NCBI GenBank assembly: GCA_003562775.1
Contig: PWTU01000474.1
Span: 1-61,810, forward strand
Length of the DNA stretch: 61,810 nt
Direction of reading: 5' to 3'
Origin: Ignavibacteriales bacterium
GTDB taxonomy: Bacteria > Bacteroidota > Ignavibacteria > T3Sed10-11
Part shown: piece after piece, positions 7,694 through 16,731 of the stretch
How positions within the stretch are numbered: the stretch's first letter is position 1
How the letters are laid out: each line of letters begins with the position of its first letter
Notes under the pieces: generated by a model
Databases searched by the model: none
The model's input: the letters and a program-made list of their open reading frames with translations, nothing else
What the model was told of the DNA's origin: nothing
Made by a program: the position numbers and the translations under genes

Positions 7694-7848
7694 GGAGTGC
7701 TGAAGTATGCTTCAGCTTTAGAATGTGTTCTGCAGGAAAGTTGATTAAGTGGCAGGAAAAGGTGAAGTTAGAAGATACGTTTGTGCTAAAAAATAACTAT
7801 TGTGCAAGTTAAATACCAAAGCGGGAGCAAGCTCCCGCACTCCAAAGT
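7694..7848 (+). repeat. BIME-like tandem repeat unit 3
   Basis: Third unit. Hairpin A is at 7699-7716. Hairpin B at 7821-7838 is the perfect form GCGGGAGC-AA-GCTCCCGC, and its outer foot, read on the minus strand, is TTTGGAGT, a clean mirror image of the left foot. Hairpin B ends 10 bases beyond the stop codon of the convergent epimerase gene and may act as its 3' stabiliser or terminator. Confidence 0.9.
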
Positions 7849-8256
7849 TCACGCCGGTTTCTCGCACAATTCTATCAATACCCCCTGCGTTGATTTCGGA
7901 TGGAGAAACGCGATGTTCAATCCCTCGGCGCCTTTGCGGGGTTCGCGGTCGATTAGTTGGATGCCATTCGATTCTGCTTCCCGCAGCGCTGCCCGGAGAT
8001 CGTCGACGGCATACGCAATATGATGGACACCCTCGCCGCGTTTTTCAATATGTTTTGCTATCGGACCGTCGGGTGAAGTTGATTCAAGCAATTCTATTTT
8101 TGTGTCGCCTAATTTTAAGAACGCCGTCTTTACTTTTTGATCTTCCACTTCTTCTATTTTATAACATTTCAATCCGAGCGCATCTTCATAAAACCTGATT
8201 GATGTCTCCAGGTTTTTTACGGCTATACCGATATGTTCAACACTTTTTAGTATCAT
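7849..8256 (-). CDS. mce: Methylmalonyl-CoA epimerase
   Basis: A 135-residue vicinal-oxygen-chelate enzyme that interconverts the two epimers of methylmalonyl-CoA. Family marks are the start VEHIGIAVKNLE with a metal-binding histidine, then LLESTSPDGPIAKHIEKRGEG, the second histidine motif VHHIAYAVDDL, and the C-terminal LIELCEKP with the metal-binding glutamate. ATG 8256 is chosen because the conserved fold begins there. A GTG at 8283 would add 9 residues derived from a repeat-like stretch, but has GGAGG nearby. It sits directly downstream of the mutase gene on the same strand and supplies the mutase substrate. A REP hairpin follows its stop codon. Confidence 0.93.
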   Translation of the reverse strand: MILKSVEHIGIAVKNLETSIRFYEDALGLKCYKIEEVEDQKVKTAFLKLGDTKIELLESTSPDGPIAKHIEKRGEGVHHIAYAVDDLRAALREAESNGIQLIDREPRKGAEGLNIAFLHPKSTQGVLIELCEKPA

Positions 8257-8310
8257 AAAAATATTCAGTTCTCTGACCTCCACCTACGCCAAGGCTCCGG
8301 TGGATAAATC

Positions 8311-8346
8311 TGACCTCTGACCTCTGATATCTGACTTCTGATCTCT
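8311..8346. repeat. Short CTGACCTCTGA-type repeats between mutase and epimerase genes
   Basis: A run of degenerate 7- to 14-base repeats on the theme CTGACCTCTGA(T/C). A further CTCTGACCTCC copy sits at 8271-8281, next to an inverted pair TCCACC (8279-8284) and GGTGGA (8299-8304). It makes up the leader of the epimerase transcript on the minus strand. No coding function is evident. Confidence 0.5.
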
Positions 8347-8377
8347 CGTCATTATATACTATAAAATTCGTAATTTC

Positions 8378-10060
8378 TTACAGCGTTACGCTTTCCTCAT
8401 ATTCCCCGAACACTTCGCGCAGCGTACCGCATATTTCGCCGATGCTTGCATACACGCGCACTGCGTCGAGTATAAAGGGCATAAGGTTATCATTTCCCTC
8501 TGCTGCTTTTTTCAATGTAGTGAGTTTTTCCTTAACTGTGTCGCCATTGCGTTCGGCGCGAATTTTATTTAGAAATGTAATTTGTTCTTCCTGTAGTTCC
8601 AAATCTACTTCGTGAATATCCTCGACCGGTGGATCATCGGTCCGGTATTTGTTGACACCCACGACGATGCGCTTTTCTGCTTCGACTTCCTGATTAAATT
8701 GATATGCCGATTTTTGTATTTCCCGCTGCACGTAACCGCCCTCGATTGCGTTCGTCATGCCGCCGAGTGAATCGATTTTATGAATATATTCTTCGGCATC
8801 CTGTTCGATTTTATCGGTCTTGGATTCGACATAATACGAACCGGCAAGCGGATCGATGGTGTCCGTTACGCCGCTCTCGTGCGCCACAATCTGTTGTGTA
8901 CGCAATGCAACGCGGGCTGATAGCTCCGTTGGGAGTGCAAGTGCCTCGTCGCGGGCGTTGGTGTGAAGACTTTGTGTGCCTCCGAGCACCGCTGCAAGCG
9001 ATTGAATGGTAACACGCACGATATTGTTGTCGATCTGCTGAGCGGTGAGCGTCGAGCCGGCAGTTTGTGTGTGAAACCGCATCATCCATGATTTCGGATC
9101 GTTTGCGTTGAATCGCTCTTTCATGATGCGCGCCCATAATCTGCGTGCAGCGCGGTATTTCGCAACTTCTTCAAGCAAATCGTTATGTGCATTGAAGAAA
9201 AACGATAATCTTCCGGCAAACTTATCGATGTCCAGACTTGCTTCGAGCGCTGCTTCGACGTACGCGATGCCGTCGGCAAGTGTAAATCCGACTTCCTGAG
9301 CTGCGGTGGATCCCGCTTCGCGGATGTGGTATCCGGAGATTGAAATCGTATTCCAGCGCGGAATTTCCTTTGCACAGTACTCGAAAATATTTGTAATAAT
9401 TCTCATTGACGGTTTGGGAGGAAAGATATAGGTGCCCCGTGCAATGTATTCTTTGAGTATGTCGTTTTGAATGGTACCGCCGATTTTGTTTTTCGGGATG
9501 CCCTGTTTTTCCGCTACCGCGATATATAACGCGAGCAATACCGATGCAGGCGCGTTTATCGTCATTGAAGTGGTCACTTTATCAAGCGGTATGTCCTTTA
9601 AAAGCAACTCCATATCCGCAAGCGTATCGATAGCAACGCCAACCTTTCCGACCTCGCCGTATGCCATCGGGTGATCGCTGTCATAACCGATTTGTGTCGG
9701 CAGATCGAACGCTATCGACAGACCGGTTTGTCCCTGCGAAAGAAGATAGCGGTAGCGCTTATTCGATTCGCTTGCAGTACCGAACCCCGCATATTGCCGC
9801 ATAGTCCACAGGCGCCCGCGGTACATGGTAGGTTGCACGCCGCGCGTGTACGGATACTCACCAGGATAACCGATCTTCTCGTTATAGTCCTCCTGATCGA
9901 CGTCGAGCGGAGTATAGAGAGGTTTTACCGGCTCGAACGATGCGGTGGTAAAAGTTTCCTGCCGTTCGGGTTTTTTTTCGATGGATTTTTTGTAGGTGTT
10001 ATTTTCCCATTTGAGATATGCAGTCTGGACTTTTTGTCTGAGATCATTGAGTGATGACAT
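8378..10060 (-). CDS. mcmA: Methylmalonyl-CoA mutase, catalytic (large) subunit without B12 domain
   Basis: A 560-residue mutase TIM-barrel subunit that isomerises (R)-methylmalonyl-CoA and succinyl-CoA. Clear marks are [20 protein letters not shown] (substrate loop with the key Tyr), [36 protein letters not shown] with the active-site histidine, and [12 protein letters not shown]. It stops after the barrel: the C-terminal DxHxxG cobalamin-binding domain found in about 730-residue mutases is absent. The enzyme must therefore pair with a separate roughly 140-residue B12 subunit, which is not in this window. The epimerase gene follows on the same strand. Confidence 0.95.
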   Translation of the reverse strand: MSSLNDLRQKVQTAYLKWENNTYKKSIEKKPERQETFTTASFEPVKPLYTPLDVDQEDYNEKIGYPGEYPYTRGVQPTMYRGRLWTMRQYAGFGTASESNKRYRYLLSQGQTGLSIAFDLPTQIGYDSDHPMAYGEVGKVGVAIDTLADMELLLKDIPLDKVTTSMTINAPASVLLALYIAVAEKQGIPKNKIGGTIQNDILKEYIARGTYIFPPKPSMRIITNIFEYCAKEIPRWNTISISGYHIREAGSTAAQEVGFTLADGIAYVEAALEASLDIDKFAGRLSFFFNAHNDLLEEVAKYRAARRLWARIMKERFNANDPKSWMMRFHTQTAGSTLTAQQIDNNIVRVTIQSLAAVLGGTQSLHTNARDEALALPTELSARVALRTQQIVAHESGVTDTIDPLAGSYYVESKTDKIEQDAEEYIHKIDSLGGMTNAIEGGYVQREIQKSAYQFNQEVEAEKRIVVGVNKYRTDDPPVEDIHEVDLELQEEQITFLNKIRAERNGDTVKEKLTTLKKAAEGNDNLMPFILDAVRVYASIGEICGTLREVFGEYEESVTL

Positions 10061-10091
10061 ATTCTATATTACTTAGCTATTTATTAGAATG

Positions 10092-10292
10092 TTATGCACT
10101 TTCATAATGCAATCCGTTTAGTTCATCCGGATTAACTCTTCCACTTAGATTAAGTATTTCAATTCCAACCACTTTTCCATCAGAATTAAAGTCTAAAATA
10201 ACTCCCGGTTGAACTTCTTCGGATTCTATAATAGCTGATTCGTCGAGGCGAAAATAAAGTGCGTCATTCTCTTTATCTACTTTTAGTTTCAT
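10092..10292 (-). CDS. DUF2283 family protein
   Basis: A 66-residue protein with the DUF2283 pattern: VDKENDALYFRLDES, then PGVILDFNSDGKVVGIEILNLS. DUF2283 proteins are small and commonly sit beside DUF4258 proteins, as here. The ATG overlaps the stop codon of the DUF4258 gene (ATGA) and has AGGGAG about 9 bases upstream on the minus strand. The pair looks like a toxin-antitoxin-type cassette, with this member the likelier antitoxin. That role is inference from organisation, since the biochemical function of the family is not established. Confidence 0.82.
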   Translation of the reverse strand: MKLKVDKENDALYFRLDESAIIESEEVQPGVILDFNSDGKVVGIEILNLSGRVNPDELNGLHYESA

Positions 10293-10531
10293 TTTTTTTT
10301 CTCCCTGCGGTCAAAGAATACCGTGACCACTTTTATTGGCGATGTAATGGGATTAGTAACTACTTGCAGAACCCTATTCTCATTTTCTTTTATACTTTTA
10401 AGATAATGAACAGTTCCATCAGTGTTATTAATTTTGTTATCAGGATTATTTATGGTGCTCCAAACCCAGCTTTCCTGAATATTTCTTTCTTTTATAACAA
10501 TATTAGCGTGTTGAGATAAATAATAATCCAC
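10289..10531 (-). CDS. DUF4258 family protein
   Basis: An 80-residue protein fitting DUF4258: an N-terminal LSQHANIVIKERNI helix, a P-turn near residue 35, and a C-terminal strand pair RVLQVVTN...IKVVTVFFDRR. This fold class is related to RelE/BrnT-like small RNases, so a toxin role is plausible but not shown. The start is GTG at 10531 with a weak ribosome-binding site. It is coupled to the DUF2283 gene by an ATGA overlap. Confidence 0.78.
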   Translation of the reverse strand: MDYYLSQHANIVIKERNIQESWVWSTINNPDNKINNTDGTVHYLKSIKENENRVLQVVTNPITSPIKVVTVFFDRREKKK

Positions 10532-10570
10532 AGAAGAATATAAGGAATTGTGAATAATTCTGCTATTATT

Positions 10571-11377
10571 TTACGCTGTGACCTTATTAATAAACCTCAT
10601 CATCTTCTCTTGTACCAAATCCTTTGCCTGAAAATGCGGCACATGGCCGCATTCCGGAATCATCAGCTTTTCTGCATGTCCTTGTACAGTGTTAACGATC
10701 GTATCGACTTGTTTTTCAGTCCCGTACTCGTCGCTTTGTCCCTGTATAATTAACGACGGTGCAGTTATGTTTTTTAGCTCATCGACAATGTTCCAGTTCC
10801 TAAACTCCGGCGAGAGCCAGGTATTCGCCCATCCGTAAAATATGGCATCGATTTTATCGCCGTGATACTTTGTGAGACCTTTCTTTAATTTCCCGGTTTC
10901 ATACATCTTGACGGCATTTTGAATTCCGTCAATGGTTACGTCTTCGAGAAATACATGTGCAGCTTCGGTTATAAGACCGGCGGTTTTGCCGGCGAAGTGT
11001 GCCGCATAAAGTAATGCGATCGTACCTCCGTCACTATGACCTATGAAGACCGGTCGATCGATGTTGACGGCTTCAAGGAGTGGGGGGAGATACTTCAACG
11101 CTTCATCGTGTAAGTAGTACTGCGACCGGCGCTTCGGCAGCGGATCGGACTTGCCATGTCCCAGGCGGTCATACACCAAACCCGTTAAACCCGTATCCCT
11201 GCAAACCTGTTCGGGAAAGTCGCGCCAGAGTTCTATACATCCGAGCCCCTCATGCAGAAAAATAAGAACGGGAGACTTCTTATCACCGGAGCCATAAATC
11301 CATTTAACGGCATAATGATGTTGACTGAGCTTGATGAAAGTTTCTTCTATCTGCAATAAATTTACTTCTCCGTCCAT
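10571..11377 (-). CDS. Alpha/beta hydrolase
   Basis: A 268-residue alpha/beta-hydrolase. The oxyanion region is FLHEGLGCIELW, the nucleophile elbow GHSDGGTIAL (Ser), the acid likely the Asp in IQGQSDEYGT, and the base the His in CGHVPHF near the C-terminus, so the triad looks complete. It resembles esterase or C-C hydrolase-like enzymes of broad substrate range, and the substrate is not predictable. Its start overlaps the end of the upstream SpoU methyltransferase gene by 16 bases, so the two are co-transcribed. Confidence 0.86.
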   Translation of the reverse strand: MDGEVNLLQIEETFIKLSQHHYAVKWIYGSGDKKSPVLIFLHEGLGCIELWRDFPEQVCRDTGLTGLVYDRLGHGKSDPLPKRRSQYYLHDEALKYLPPLLEAVNIDRPVFIGHSDGGTIALLYAAHFAGKTAGLITEAAHVFLEDVTIDGIQNAVKMYETGKLKKGLTKYHGDKIDAIFYGWANTWLSPEFRNWNIVDELKNITAPSLIIQGQSDEYGTEKQVDTIVNTVQGHAEKLMIPECGHVPHFQAKDLVQEKMMRFINKVTA

Positions 11378-11943
11378 TCTTTTTTTAATTTGTTGAGTTC
11401 ATCCTTGCTTAATTTCTGTAAATCATAGTGACCAAATTCTTGACGCTGGCGTAATGCTTCGAATAATGAGACGGCACACGCAACCGATACATTCAAGCTC
11501 TGTATCATACCGAGCATCGGTATTCGAAAAACTCCGTCGGCTTTCCCTGAAGCTTCGTCGGATACGCCGCGATTTTCGTTTCCGAACACCAGCGCGATTT
11601 TTCTGGTAAGATCAAGCTCGTATAATGAAAGTGAAGTGTCCGTGATTCTTGTTGCATATATCGCAAAACCATGACCGCGCAGAAAACCGTAGCAATCGTC
11701 AACCGATTTGTGCTTTCTTCTTTCAATCCATTTTTTCGCGCTTGCAGAACTTTTCTTTCCGATATCCGGAAACGTGTCGACATTATACAGCAATTGCACT
11801 TCTTTTACGCCGACCGCATCGCACGACCGGAGTATAGCACTGACATTATGCGGATCGTGGATGTTCTCCAGTACAACGGTTAAATCCGGTTGTTTTTTCC
11901 GTAAGACACGTTCGATTTTTTCAATTCTGCGGGGAGTCCGCAT
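11362..11943 (-). CDS. TrmH/SpoU-family RNA 2'-O-methyltransferase
   Basis: A 193-residue SPOUT-fold methyltransferase acting on tRNA or rRNA ribose. The three SpoU motifs are present: motif 1 ENIHDPHNVSAILRSCDAVG, motif 2 LVFGNENRGVS, and motif 3 IPMLGMIQSLNVSVACAVSL, which form the knotted SAM site. The short length and absence of an L30e-like N-terminal domain favour TrmH (tRNA Gm18) over RlmB, but the target is not certain. It overlaps the hydrolase gene by 16 bases. Confidence 0.88.
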   Translation of the reverse strand: MRTPRRIEKIERVLRKKQPDLTVVLENIHDPHNVSAILRSCDAVGVKEVQLLYNVDTFPDIGKKSSASAKKWIERRKHKSVDDCYGFLRGHGFAIYATRITDTSLSLYELDLTRKIALVFGNENRGVSDEASGKADGVFRIPMLGMIQSLNVSVACAVSLFEALRQRQEFGHYDLQKLSKDELNKLKKEWTEK

Positions 11944-11971
11944 ATTTTTTCCGTAATATAAGGATAATATC

Positions 11972-12000
11972 TTGACTATAATTCCAAGGTTTATTAAATT
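11972..12000 (+). promoter_or_regulatory. Possible sigma-70 promoter of the mrp operon
   Basis: TTGACT (11972-11977) is separated by 17 bases from TAAATT (11995-12000). The match is 5/6 at -35 and 4/6 at -10. It would give a 5' leader of about 150 bases before mrpA that includes a 21-codon open frame. Confidence 0.42.
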
Positions 12001-12087
12001 TACAAAGATTTTTTGTTTTAAAAAAAGATTTTCTAAGAAGTGTAGTAATTAACCGTTTATTTTGCATATCGACATACCACCGGATTC

Positions 12088-12153
12088 ATGACCACATTTC
12101 TGTTTGTTGGAGCACCGCTATTGGAGAATGTCAATAAAATGAGGAAATACTAG
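12088..12153 (+). other. Possible 21-codon leader ORF upstream of mrpA
   Basis: ATG at 12088 opens a 21-residue frame (MTTFLFVGAPLLENVNKMRKY) whose TAG stop directly abuts the mrpA ATG. The GAGGAAA ribosome-binding site of mrpA lies inside it. Such geometry would couple mrpA translation to the leader, but the frame may equally be chance in the 5' leader. Confidence 0.3.
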
Positions 12154-14484
12154 ATGTTCGCAGTATTGTGGGTAGTATTTATACCGTTCATATTTGCTTT
12201 ACTTACCCCATTAGTTCAAAAGATTGTAGGCGAAGAGAGAATAGGGATATGGGGAATCATTTCGGCTCTTCTTTCATTCGGCGGGGTATTATCTCTCGCA
12301 GGCTCCGCATTGGGTGATGAACCTCTTTATGTTGTGTATGAATGGGCGCCAACGTTCGGTCTCTCGGTGGGGTTCTATGTAGATGGACTAAGCTGGCTCT
12401 TTGCATTTTTAATTTCGGGTATCGGTGTCCTTATCAATGTATATTCTTACTGGTACCTTCATAAGCCCGATCCGTTTGGCCGGTTTTTTGCCTATCTGCT
12501 TTTCTTTATGGGCTCGATGTTAGGACTTGTACTTTCATCGAATCTTATCATCTTAATTATTTTCTGGGAACTTACAACGATCAGCTCGTTTTTATTGATC
12601 GGTTTCTGGCATCATACAGAGCGCGCCCGTTACGGTGCGGTGAAATCTATTCTCATTACCGCAGTGGGTGGACTGGCAATGATCGGCGGTATTGTAATTT
12701 TAACCGTCATAGCGGGCACCTCGGAAATACCGGAGTTGATCGCGAAAGCCGGTTTCATTCAGGAACATTCGTTATTCTTTCCCATCCTTTTATTGATTCT
12801 TATTGGTGCATTCAGCAAGTCGGCGCAGTCACCGTTTCATGTCTGGTTGCCCGATGCAATGGAAGCGCCGACGCCGGTCAGTGCATTTCTGCATTCATCC
12901 ACGATGGTAAAAGCAGGCGTGTTTCTCATTGCCCGCATCCATCCTATTTTTTCGGGCAGGGAAGAGTGGATTCTGATGGTCGCATCGGTTGGTTTGATAA
13001 CGATGGTGCTGGGAGCGTATTATGCATTGAGAAAAGTTGATCTGAAAGCAATCCTTGCATATTCGACGGTGAGTCAGCTTGGCTTGATGATCATGGCGCT
13101 CGGTTTTGCGGATGTGCTCGGTGCAAAAGCGACGGCATTTCATATTTTGAATCATGCTGCGTTTAAAGGCATGCTCTTTCTGGTTGTCGGTATTATCGAT
13201 CACGAAACCGGGACACGGGACATTTCAAAACTACGCGGGTTACGTTTTACAATGCCGAAAACCGCCGTACTTGCATTTATCGGGGCGTTCGCATCGGCGG
13301 GTATTCCGCTCTTTAACGGATTCCTCAGCAAGGAATTGATATTCGAAGCGGCGTATAAACAAATCGGTGTCGCGTCGTGGATGACGGTCTTCCCGGTGTT
13401 TGCCGTGGTCGGAAGTATATTGACCTTTACCTATTCTATGAAAATTTTCTTCAGAGTGTTTTACGGTGAGGAGTCGAAAGAGCTTCCGAAACACCCGCAC
13501 GATCCGCCGTTCGGTATGTTGTTCTCACCGGGATTGCTTGCAGCGGTTACCGTCATAGTCGGCATTCTGCCGTTTGTTGCAGAACGTTTTGTCAATGCAG
13601 CCACGGCAGCGATTACCCAGCAGCCCGCAGATTTCTACTTAACTATATGGCACGGTTTAACTCCTGCTTTATGGATGAGTGTTGTAACCGTGGCAGTAGG
13701 TATCGCTTTGTACTCGAGGAAATCATTGCTTGAAATACTTCATTCAAAACCGCCGTTTGGACTGACGGTCAATGCAATGTATGATTGGTGGTATCCGAAT
13801 ATTATGGTTGGCGCAGAAAAGTTAATAGGTCTGTTCCAGAGCCAGAAAATTCGTTTTTATTTTATGTACATTCTCGGAATGGTGGTAGTATTATGCGGTT
13901 GGGTCTTGATGCGAGATGGTCACTTCCGGTTCATACCGCATGATCTTCTACACGCTGAGACGTATGAATATCTCGGTGCGGTTGCATTTATACTTGCGAC
14001 AATCGGGGTGGCGCTATTCCGCAGCCGGCTTGCAAAAGTGATCTCGCTCGGTGTGGTCGGATATATGCTGTGTGCGACATTTATCCTGCTCCGGGCGCCG
14101 GACCTTGCTTTGACACAGTTGCTTGTCGATATCGTGACGGTTATACTCTTTGTATTGGTGATTTACTTCCTGCCGCAATTGAGAGAGAAAAAAGAATCGG
14201 TATCGGTTAAGTTGCGCGATCTGATAGTCGCTGGAATTACCGGAGGATTTGTAACTATCTTCGTGCTTGCAGTATATGCACACAGGCATAGCACGTCTGT
14301 TGCAGAGTATTTCCTTGAAAATAGTTATGGACTTGCCGGAGGAACCAATGTGGTCAATGTAATCCTTGTCGATTTTCGTACTTTCGATACGCTCGGTGAA
14401 ATAATCGTACTTGCAATTGCGGGACTCGGCGTGTATGCGTTAGTCCGGCTGGGAATTCCGCATAAGCGAAAGGAGGGAGGGTAA
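12154..14484 (+). CDS. mrpA: Mrp-type Na+/H+ antiporter subunit A
   Basis: A 776-residue multi-spanning membrane protein homologous to NuoL, the large proton/sodium-path subunit of the Mrp antiporter. Visible marks are [36 protein letters not shown] with the conserved membrane glutamate, [27 protein letters not shown] with the functional lysines, and a C-terminal extension with [16 protein letters not shown] and [17 protein letters not shown], the MrpB-like domain typical of full-length MrpA. The stop overlaps the mrpB start by one base (TAATG). It is the first gene of a complete A-B-C-D-E-F-G operon. Confidence 0.95.
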   Translation: MFAVLWVVFIPFIFALLTPLVQKIVGEERIGIWGIISALLSFGGVLSLAGSALGDEPLYVVYEWAPTFGLSVGFYVDGLSWLFAFLISGIGVLINVYSYWYLHKPDPFGRFFAYLLFFMGSMLGLVLSSNLIILIIFWELTTISSFLLIGFWHHTERARYGAVKSILITAVGGLAMIGGIVILTVIAGTSEIPELIAKAGFIQEHSLFFPILLLILIGAFSKSAQSPFHVWLPDAMEAPTPVSAFLHSSTMVKAGVFLIARIHPIFSGREEWILMVASVGLITMVLGAYYALRKVDLKAILAYSTVSQLGLMIMALGFADVLGAKATAFHILNHAAFKGMLFLVVGIIDHETGTRDISKLRGLRFTMPKTAVLAFIGAFASAGIPLFNGFLSKELIFEAAYKQIGVASWMTVFPVFAVVGSILTFTYSMKIFFRVFYGEESKELPKHPHDPPFGMLFSPGLLAAVTVIVGILPFVAERFVNAATAAITQQPADFYLTIWHGLTPALWMSVVTVAVGIALYSRKSLLEILHSKPPFGLTVNAMYDWWYPNIMVGAEKLIGLFQSQKIRFYFMYILGMVVVLCGWVLMRDGHFRFIPHDLLHAETYEYLGAVAFILATIGVALFRSRLAKVISLGVVGYMLCATFILLRAPDLALTQLLVDIVTVILFVLVIYFLPQLREKKESVSVKLRDLIVAGITGGFVTIFVLAVYAHRHSTSVAEYFLENSYGLAGGTNVVNVILVDFRTFDTLGEIIVLAIAGLGVYALVRLGIPHKRKEGG

Positions 14485-14900
14485 TGATCAGTTTAATACT
14501 CAATCGTGTTGCACGTGTTGTTATACATATTTTATTAATTTTCTCGGTATTTCTTTTGTTAAAAGGACATAATGAGCCGGGAGGCGGGTTCATTGCAGGG
14601 TTGATGGCATCGGTATCGATCGTCCTGATATACATTACGTACGATATTGAAACGGTGAAAAAAATTATGCCGATATCATATCCGGCTATGATCGCACTCG
14701 GATTATTCTTTGCAGCCGGAATGGGATTGGGTGGCATTGTTCTGGGGTATCCATTTCTGACCCAAACGTTTGGTTATTTTTATATACCTTTGGTTGGTGA
14801 AATTGAACTTGCAACGGCATTAATTTTCGACATCGGTGTGTTTTTGACCGTTGTAGGTGCAACCTTGTTAATTATCTCGTCGATCGGGGAAGGTTCATAA
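14484..14900 (+). CDS. mrpB: Mrp antiporter subunit B
   Basis: A 138-residue MnhB-domain membrane protein. The signature [19 protein letters not shown] lies near the N-terminus, followed by three hydrophobic helices and [13 protein letters not shown] at the end. It starts on the last base of the mrpA stop codon and ends on the first base of the mrpC start, so it is tightly coupled. It acts within the hetero-oligomeric Mrp complex. Confidence 0.94.
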   Translation: MISLILNRVARVVIHILLIFSVFLLLKGHNEPGGGFIAGLMASVSIVLIYITYDIETVKKIMPISYPAMIALGLFFAAGMGLGGIVLGYPFLTQTFGYFYIPLVGEIELATALIFDIGVFLTVVGATLLIISSIGEGS

Positions 14901-15241
14901 TGATAGGTTTGCTGGCAATTATTATAGGTGTACTGGTTGGGACCGGAACATATCTGATATTAAAACAGACTGCATTTAAGGTTGCGCTTGGATTGGTATT
15001 GTACGGTCAGGCAGCGAATTTATTGATAATAACAATGGGCGGGGTTAAGCTCGGTGAACCGCCGATTCTCTTGCAGGAAGCGGGCATAAATTACAGCGAT
15101 CCGCTGGTGCAAGCGCTCATCCTTACTGCTATTGTTATCGGTTTTGGCGTTACTGCGTTTTTGTTGGTGCTCGTTTACCGGGCATATCAGGCACATGATT
15201 CAGACAGTGTAGACCTTTTCGAGGAAGTAGATGATAAATAA
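14900..15241 (+). CDS. mrpC: Mrp antiporter subunit C
   Basis: A 113-residue NuoK-like membrane subunit with three helices. The family motif VALGLVLYGQAANLLIITM is followed by DPLVQALILTAIVIGFGVTAFLLVL, typical of MrpC/MnhC. Its 3' end overlaps mrpD by 11 bases. Confidence 0.94.
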   Translation: MIGLLAIIIGVLVGTGTYLILKQTAFKVALGLVLYGQAANLLIITMGGVKLGEPPILLQEAGINYSDPLVQALILTAIVIGFGVTAFLLVLVYRAYQAHDSDSVDLFEEVDDK

Positions 15242-16721
15242 TCTTGCGGTGTATCCAATATTAATACCGCTCGTTGCGGCAATTATTCAATTATTCTTTT
15301 CCAGGAATTCATTCGTTCAGCGGATAGTAAGCGTCCTATCCTCTGCACTTATACTTGTAGCTGTTATTTATTTATACATAGATGTTCGCGCAAACGGCAT
15401 TCAGGTATACTGGATGAGCGACTGGCCGGCGCCGTTCGGTATTACCATCGTCGCGGATTTGCTGGCGTGTTTTATGCTCTTCCTTTCTGCGCTTGCATCG
15501 CTCGCAATGTCGACTTACGCGCTGGTCGATATCGATTCTCAACGGGAAAAATATTTTCACTTTCCATTATTCCAGCTTTTGTTAATGGGAATAAACGGCG
15601 CATTCCTTACCGGCGATATATTTAATTTGTTTGTTATGTACGAAGTGATGTTGATGGCTTCGTATGTGTTGCTATCGCACGGGAGCGAATCGCGACAGCT
15701 TCGCGGATCGCTGCATTATGTGATGATTAATCTTTTCGGCTCGACTTTTTTCCTCTTCGGTATCGGACTGTTGTACGGAATAACAGGCACGCTTAATATG
15801 GCGGATATAGCGGTAGCAGTGCAGACCGCCGATCCCGAAACTCAATCATTGTTGACTGCAATTTCAATGATGCTTTTTGTGGTATTCGGCGTAAAGACCG
15901 CGCTCGTGCCGCTTTTTTTCTGGATGCCGGATGCATATCCGCAGCCGCCCGTTGCAACGGCTGCTATGTTCGCAGCAATAATGACAAAAGTCGGCGTGTA
16001 TTCAATTACGCGCACCTTCACTCTTATGTTTCCCGGAGATGAGTTTACTCTGACGGTTATCAAAGTGGTTGCCGTAGCTTCAATGTTAATCGGGGTACTC
16101 GGGGCAATTGCTCAAACGAACTTCAGACGCCTTCTGGCATTCCACAGTGTGAGTCAGGTCGGGTTTATGGTACTGGGGCTTGGGTTCTTTTCGCCTATGG
16201 GAATAGCGGGCTCGATATATTTTGTTATGCATCATAGTATGATCAAATCGTCGCTGTTTCTGTGTTCGGGAATAGCCGAGCGATTAACCGGAAGCCGCGA
16301 TATTAAAAAAATGGGCGGGATAATAGAAGCGCACCCGTTTTATAGTGCATTGTTTCTTGTGGCTGCGTTTTCTCTTGCCGGTTTGCCGCCGTTCAGCGGT
16401 TTCTTCGGAAAATTGATCCTGCTCTTTGCGGGCGCAGAATTAAATGAATACATTTTTATAGCGGCGATACTGGTCGGTGGTTTCCTTACGCTATTTTCTA
16501 TGGTCAAAATCTGGCAGATGGCATACTGGGGGAAACGGGAACCGAAACTTAGCCCGGTCAACGTCGGATCATTTGTGTGGGGAATTATTATCCTGGTCGG
16601 TATGTCGATGGTGCTGGCTATATTAGTTCAACCGGTTTATGACATGGTGCTCGAAGCCGCCGATCAACTTTTAGACCCGTCGCAATACATTAACGCGGTT
16701 TTAGGTAAAGGGTCTCATTGA
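15231..16721 (+). CDS. mrpD: Mrp antiporter subunit D
   Basis: A 496-residue NuoM/NuoN-like antiporter subunit. Marks are GDIFNLFVMYEVMLMASYVLL with the conserved glutamate in the membrane, KTALVPLFFWMPDAYPQPPVATAAMFAAIMTKVGVYS with the conserved lysines, and LLAFHSVSQVGFMVLGLGF. A C-terminal set of helices follows. MrpA and MrpD form the two ion-path modules. It is coupled to mrpC by an 11-base overlap and followed by mrpE after 10 bases. Confidence 0.95.
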   Translation: MINNLAVYPILIPLVAAIIQLFFSRNSFVQRIVSVLSSALILVAVIYLYIDVRANGIQVYWMSDWPAPFGITIVADLLACFMLFLSALASLAMSTYALVDIDSQREKYFHFPLFQLLLMGINGAFLTGDIFNLFVMYEVMLMASYVLLSHGSESRQLRGSLHYVMINLFGSTFFLFGIGLLYGITGTLNMADIAVAVQTADPETQSLLTAISMMLFVVFGVKTALVPLFFWMPDAYPQPPVATAAMFAAIMTKVGVYSITRTFTLMFPGDEFTLTVIKVVAVASMLIGVLGAIAQTNFRRLLAFHSVSQVGFMVLGLGFFSPMGIAGSIYFVMHHSMIKSSLFLCSGIAERLTGSRDIKKMGGIIEAHPFYSALFLVAAFSLAGLPPFSGFFGKLILLFAGAELNEYIFIAAILVGGFLTLFSMVKIWQMAYWGKREPKLSPVNVGSFVWGIIILVGMSMVLAILVQPVYDMVLEAADQLLDPSQYINAVLGKGSH

Positions 16722-16731
16722 GGAAGTTACT

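Larger units (their letters stand above)
6634..7848. mobile_element. RAYT element with flanking BIME-like REP units
   Basis: A REP-associated tyrosine transposase gene (6790-7344) is flanked by one repeat unit upstream (6634-6785) and three tandem units downstream (7378-7848). Every unit begins with GGAGT followed by hairpin A, has an AT-rich core, and ends with hairpin B, whose complement reads GGA(C/G)T then the stem. The two hairpins are therefore REPs in opposite orientation, each with a GGAG-type tetranucleotide at its foot, which is the classical BIME layout. The block lies between the truncated DoxX gene and the methylmalonyl-CoA epimerase gene, on the opposite strand from the latter. 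Confidence 0.8.

Noticed and set aside
7378-7848. Tandem repeats as a possible CRISPR array
   Set aside because: The period is 158 bases with nearly identical cores. There are no unique spacers, no short repeats of 24-40 bases and no cas genes. It fits BIME units.
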